Below, one piece after another: positions 58,434-64,000 of a stretch of 64,000 bases of DNA. The stretch is from the NCBI GenBank assembly GCA_947034885.2, contig OX344751.2, positions 3,472,001 to 3,536,000 of the forward strand, written 5' to 3'. The stretch comes from Thuidium tamariscinum (taxonomy: Eukaryota > Streptophyta > Bryopsida > Hypnales > Thuidiaceae). The notes beneath the pieces are model-generated. The model did not search any database. It was given only the letters and a program-made list of their open reading frames with translations, and was not told where the DNA came from. The number at the start of each line of letters is the position of its first letter. Position 1 is the first letter of the stretch. The position numbers and the translations under genes were made by a program.

Positions 58434-59120
58434 ACCACAAAACTTGAAAGAGAAAAGTTAAGAAAACTTATGTGATGATCCAAGTCGTTTTGTTGAGTAA
58501 GGTCTGAACTAGGAACATGCAAGAACACTGGAACAATGAGCAACACCAACGAGTAAGCTCCACCAAATCACCACCACCACCAAGCAAGTAGCACCAGAGC
58601 AGCAGGCCAGCAGCAATGAGAGTTGAGCAGCACCAACAGACCACCAACACCAACAAACGAGTAGGACAAAAGATAATTAGCAATGGTAAGAGCAGCAGCT
58701 GAGCAATGGCAATCAAGGTGTGAAGCAATGAAGGAGTAAGATGGAGCAAGATAGAGCAATGAGGGAGCGAGATGGAGGCATGGAGCTATGTAGGTAAGGC
58801 GGGACTGCGGGAGCGACCTGAGAATTCAAACGAGGAGACGGAAGTGCGGAAGCGAGGAGGCGGAGGCGTGGAGCTGCGGCCTGTGGAGGCTAACCCTAAT
58901 TGAAAGGGGGTCGCGAGTTGGCGGGGAGGCTGGGCCGCCTAAACCAGCCTAACGGCAGGAAGGAGCCAGCATGGGCCGCCCTGCCCGCCCAAGCTAGCAA
59001 CGGCGGGGTTGGGGGCCGCACTGCCACAAGAAGCGAGGCTAACTGAGCTAGCAAGAAGGCGGAGCCGCAGAGTAGGAAGGCGGGGCAGGAAGGCTGCGCG
59101 GGAGAAGGGCGCGGTTCAAG
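58434..59120. other. 5' region of the hAT element, GC-rich
   Basis: CAACACCAACA/AGCAGCACC-type words then a purine-rich, GC-rich stretch (58800-59110). Probably hAT leader and promoter. No terminus recognised, and frames here are composition artefacts. Confidence 0.4.
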
Positions 59121-60450
59121 TTTTAAATTTTTTTAAAATTAATCGTGCAGAACTGCAGATGTATTGGCTTATCCCAATACTCACCTTTAGGATGGTTGAT
59201 ATCCGCCTCTCACTACCCGAGGGGCCAAGTATGTGCCACTTAAAATATAAGAATAGCAGCTAAAATCCTACCTTCTAGAAATTGATGCGGCTGAAATCCG
59301 CCCTATTGTAAATTGAGATGGGTAAAATATTCCCCCAATTTTTCCTTAATTATGCCGGTTAATTTCCTATCTTGTCAACTTTTTATCTAGTTTTTGATCC
59401 TTCACTTTGAAAATCCAACTGGTTATTTGACCATTTTCACCGACTGAGTTTGTATTAGCCGGCGGTTCTTCCCGGACACTGGTGTACCTTACTCCTAAAT
59501 GCTCTTTAAGTTCCCTATGGGTCTCCCATGGCCATTGAGGGCCCATTCACCTAATCCCACATTAGGGGGCCCTAAATCCCAATTCCTTCTATGTGTGTTG
59601 TCCTGTTTCACTAACTTTTGGAATTTGACTCCAAATTGCGAATGAATTGCAATGTTGGGTCCGGAAGGTCATGTTTATCTTAGGAGAAATCCCTTATCCT
59701 TCAAACTATATCTTAAAACTCAATGAAACCTAGTGTAGGCTAGCATATAATTTGGGAAAAAATCCTAATTTTTGGAGTTTGATTCTTTTGCCCTTGATTC
59801 CTTCATTAGGCTCTTAAGTCGGCAAGGGGGGTAAGAATAGACCTAAAATGGGTCTCAATCCGATGCCGTATGCACCCGATACACCGATTAACCTCCAATA
59901 CCGTCGATAAATACGCCCATTGTTGAAGGAGTCCGTTGATTCAGGCTCTTCTGCCTATCAAAACGCCATGAAATTGGGGGGTTGTTTTATTTGCATAAAA
60001 CCACCTAGATTGATTTTTAGTGGGATTTTACTACACCTCGAGAAATTCCTACAAATTTTTGTCCAAGAATTACTACGATTGATCAATTGGGAAAATAATC
60101 AATGAGCATTGAAAAATCTCCAGACTTTGGGGGAGCCCCTTATGGAATCCTCCCACGTAGGTGGGGACTCACATCCCACCTCCATATGCTGGAATATGGG
60201 ACACAACCAAATATCTGCAATTCAATTGTTAGTAATTTCTTGTACCTTCTTTGATACTATAGAGAAGGTGGAATCTTACCTTAGATTCTTCTATCCGGGC
60301 TTACCTAATCCAAATATGGTCCCGTGAGCTTATTACCCCATTCCCTCGCATTCCACTCAAAATACCATCAATCTATCCAATGTAGGAATTGTTTGGGCTA
60401 CAAAATTGTAGATCGATATTTTAATAGGGATTAAACTATTGAAAATATCT
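59121..60450. other. Probable retroelement-derived noncoding DNA
   Basis: Shares TTTTTAGTGGGATTTTA (60014) with 51.54 kb and has similar sentence-like CCCATTC/GGGTCTC wording. No protein domain. Confidence 0.35.
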
Positions 60451-62702
60451 ATAGTTAAGTTCGTTCTCAGGGAGGAAGGAAAAATGCCCTTAGGTATCTT
60501 TAAGAATAACAATTGAGGTTAATTCCTAGGGATTGCACAATAGAAAGCCGAGAAAATGCCTAACTGTACTCTCATTATGGTTGCAACCCAAAGTTTATTA
60601 CAATTGAACCAAATGGAAACTTATCCATTTTTATCTTTAATCCATAGCTTTAGCTTTCACCAATTCTCTAGGTACAATCTTCAATTGATTCTTTTCACCT
60701 TTTTACTACATCACTGATTGCTTGCATTCTCCTCTTGGGTAATCCATTCTGCCACCATGCCGTCCAAATTCTATTGATCTTGTAGATTTCCTTCTCTAAT
60801 TTACCGATTGATCTCTCTAAAATATTCTCATAGTCACAATAGAAATTCTCAATGATATGATATCATTTATGACTATAGAATTTTCTCTCATTCATTGATT
60901 CTATTGACTTATTCCATCCCATCCATCAGATCTACACAAATTACAGACTAAAATCTATAGACTTAAACATGGCCACCACCCCTATGCACTATAGCTTCAT
61001 ACATAATCCAGCACATCCATTACCATGACTTAGCACAATAGAAAATCAGAACTCCATTACATAACCATCCATTGTAATACAATTAATTCTATTTACACAA
61101 AATTCATCAAATCCAGCACAATAGACTCCATCACACACAACATGCACAAACACCAGATTTGCAATTAATCTCCATTTTGTATTTCATCACCGAAAATTAC
61201 AATTGATCCTCACAATTCATCTCCACAGCCTCGCTCTGTAAAACTATCAATTTAGCACAATAGAATTAACACCAAAACTATGGATGCTACAGTTTCTCAC
61301 ACACAAACAGCTCCAATACAAATCTATTGCTCTATACAGACTGCCGGCCTCCCTGCCACAGGAGCTCTGGACTCTCTTCCACACTGCCAACCAACTCCGT
61401 TGACAATAGATTTAACTGCAATTTTCAACTCCCATAGCAACTGCCTTCAATTGACAACACCCATTCATCCATTAACCGAAACTATAGATGAAACCTAAGT
61501 AAAAACCAAAACTAACCAGCAGCTATAGAAAGTTGACCCCAAAATACCATAGTACTATAGAAAATTGGGAATATTACCCAAAGAAAACCAAAAATTCAAA
61601 ATGGCTACAATAGTTTATATACTACAAAAACTGTACCAAACCCTCTTCTAGACCAAATGTTACATTGATATGTAGGATGCCAATATCAGTTCTACACTTT
61701 TTCTAGAGTCTTATGCACATATTTTTGTATTTGATTCTGTAGAAATCCAAAAAAAATAACCGATGAGTCCCGGATGATGAATTAGAGGCTCAGAGTGCCT
61801 TGGGCATTTAGAGGGTAAAGGTAGTCTACTCTTAAATCAACAATTCAAACAAAACTTTTATCAAAACTAAACTCCTTGAAAAAAATTTAGAAAAAATTTG
61901 GAGGAAGAAGAATGGAATTAGCATCTAATTGAAGTCATTTCATATTTATTGGGCCTTTGCAAAATTGGTTGCGAATGTTTGAAATTGAAACGCACTAACC
62001 ATTGAAAGTGACTACATCATGAAATGTACACTCTTGGTATATTGAAGAAAGCAAAATGCACCTCTATGTCATATGATTCTTAGAGCATGGAAGCTAGGAG
62101 ATTGTAGATTGTAGTGTGTAGATTGGACATAGAATTTCAAACCATGGACAATGTAAACTTGGAAGTATGGTGTAAGAACTCATATCATATGGGTTTTTAT
62201 GAAATTCCTTGTGACTAGTTTAGAGAAAATGTATTTTCTCTGCTAGTTTGTTCCAATTTCTGTGTTTATTTGTGTTCTAATGTCATAGTGAAGGGATCAT
62301 CAAAGAATTCATGTACAAAAGAAAGTAGTGGGTTTTCCTTGCGAGGATTTTTGTAATTTCTCTCCAAATGCCCTCTATGCAATCCAAATTGGTAAACTTA
62401 ATAACACATTGGAACATCTTGTATTTCAATGTTGTTTCCATTTAATATTTGATAGATTTTATAAATTGCAATTGTCCCATATTGATTGTCAAAGGTAATG
62501 TTAGGTAGGACACATAAGTGTTGTATGTTTTGTTAACCTATAAGGCATAGTTAATCTAAATATAGAAATCTATCAATTCTTGAAATTGCTTATTCTAGAA
62601 ATCTAGAAAGTTTTTTAGAAAGGGGAATTTGAAAATGTTTGTAGAATTGAAATCTACGTATTACCTATATTTCAAACTCTTGAAATCTAAAAAGGATCTA
62701 TA
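60451..62702. other. AT-rich intergenic DNA
   Basis: A TTAA-family right end (GTGCCTTGGGCATTTAGAGGG) at 61800-61822 has no partner nearby. Frame 61280-61498 (+) is unrecognised. Confidence 0.4.
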
Positions 62703-63547
62703 TTAACCCCTAAGCGCTCAAGCAACCATTTTCTGGTCGCTGCCTGACTTCGGGCAGAATTTTCAAGAAAAAAAAAACTTTTTTCAAAATTTTTTTTTTT
62801 CAGTTTTGAAAAAATTGGGTTTTCTTTCAACATTGATATTCAAAACTAAGATCAGTACGGTCAAAAAAAAGTTATAGCAAAAAAAAGGAGAAATAGTACA
62901 AAGTGTCTAAAATTGCTTAGTGTTGAAAAACTTACTATTTGGGGGAATTACTGATGCTCTCTTTAGTAAATACTTTTTATTTTTTACAAGTCAATAAAAA
63001 CCATAATTTTGACCAATCAAAAAAAATTTCAAATCATAAAAATAGAAATTGTATTTTTGGTGAATTTTTGAAGTTATATCTTCAAAATTCATTTGAAGAG
63101 AATCTATAAATATTTTTTAAATTTTGATCATATGTATACTTTCTACTTTTTGTGCTTTACATTATCTTCTTTGATGCTAACTTCAAAAAAGTTGTAAAGC
63201 TTATATTTTATAACACATTTGTATTTTGTCTTAATCCCTTGGGCTTTTAGAGGTTGAATATTTTGCATTTTTCTATAAATCAATAAAAAAACACAATTTT
63301 GACCAATCAAAAAAAATTTCAAATCCTAAAAATAGAAATTGTATTTTTGGTGAATTTTTGAAGTTATATCTTCAAAATTCATTTAAAAATAATCTAAAAA
63401 CATTTTTTTTACTTTGACTGTATGGACACTTTCTACTTGTTGTGCTTTACATTATCTTCTTTGATACTAACTTCAGAAAAGTTGTAATTCTTATATTTTA
63501 TAGCACATTTGTGTTTTGTCCTAACCCCTTGGGCTTTTAGGGGTTAA
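62703..63547. mobile_element. TTAA-family non-autonomous element, copy E, with internal duplication
   Basis: 845 bp between TTAA at 62703-62706 and 63544-63547. Left end CCCCTAAGCGCTCAAGC, complemented right end CCCCTAAAAGCCCAAGG. CTTCGGGCAG near the left end is the family block. Its right third is duplicated in tandem with a period of 290 bp. Confidence 0.75.
62985..63541. repeat. Tandem duplication, period 290 bp
   Basis: GACCAATCAAAAAAAATTTC starts at 63011 and 63301, and GGGCTTTTAG at 63241 and 63531: both offsets are 290. Copies differ at scattered bases. The inner copy's end (CTTTTAGAGGTTGAA) no longer has TTAA. Confidence 0.9.
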
Positions 63548-64000
63548 ATATTCTAAAATATACAAATCAATGAGATTTGAAATTCTAATTCTATACAAAA
63601 GATGGATATAAACCTTTGAAATCTATAAGTTGTATTTATTTTGCACATTGAAATCCACACCAAAGTTAGATTTTAGAAGCATAAATCTACATTTGAGAAG
63701 ATTGAATTTTATAAATTGAGGTGATTTGGAGGTGGGGACATCTTCACAAATTCCTCGTCTCACTTTTACTTGTGATGGCTACATTTCTTGTATTTGGTAA
63801 AAACAAAGTAGTTCTTGCAAGGAATTACCATTACTTTGGTTGCAAGGGTTACTAAAAATGCTCCTTGTGTAATTTATTCTTCTATGATTTTTCTTGCAAT
63901 GTTTACTGAATATATTCCTTGAGTAACTTATTCTTCCATAAATATTATAAGAACAGGCTCTTAAATTGAGTGGTCATTTTGAACTGCCCTACAAAGGCAA
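63548..64000. other. AT-rich DNA to the window edge
   Basis: No gene. TTACT-AAA-ATGCTCCTTGTGTAA.TTATTCTTC occurs twice in variant form (63850-63950). Confidence 0.4.

Overview
The window looks like AT-rich nuclear DNA from a land plant. Genes have spliceosomal introns with GTAAGT donors and pyrimidine-rich CAG acceptors, there is no operon structure, and the CACTA transposase carries the plant-type Tnp2, DUF4218 and DUF4216 regions. A TET/JBP-like dioxygenase and a bacterial-type M6 peptidase in the same window would fit a non-seed plant (bryophyte, lycophyte or fern), but no single sequence proves that, so lineage is an inference.

Layout. 1-3.8 kb: decayed CACTA (En/Spm) transposon on the + strand. 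6.85-7.12 kb: 21-bp tandem repeats. 7.2-8.45 kb, minus strand: single-exon gene for a C2H2-finger protein ending in an HxD...H double-stranded beta-helix domain of TET/JBP type; its frame stops at TAG and then runs on for 58 protein-like codons. 9.9-12.8 kb: richer-GC repeat-like islands, one with a palindromic ACGT promoter motif. 13.5 kb: scrap of a LINE endonuclease. 16-21 kb: AT desert. 21.0-22.0 kb, minus strand: dead Ty3/gypsy RT-RNase H. 23-33 kb: several copies of a non-autonomous family bounded by TTAA-CCCCTAAAG, interleaved with TA-flanked MITEs. 35.86 kb: MITE with perfect 23-bp inverted ends, with a related empty site at 26.56 kb. 39.15-42.1 kb: the best conventional gene, an M6-family metallopeptidase (494 aa, two coding exons, probable 5'UTR intron, TATA box). 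45.1 and 52.1 kb: two related CACTA-type foldback MITEs. 46-52 kb: tandem and retroelement-like repeats. 54.6-58.4 kb, minus strand: hAT transposase pseudogene carrying two later insertions, one flanked by TTAA and one by TTA; removing either restores the hAT reading frame. 58.4-64 kb: repeat-rich DNA and a TTAA-family copy with a 290-bp tandem duplication.

Only two loci look like candidate host genes: the M6 peptidase and the TET/JBP-like protein. The rest is a layered transposon record (CACTA, hAT, PIF/Harbinger-like, piggyBac-like, mariner-like, gypsy, LINE), and several insertions can be ordered by nesting.
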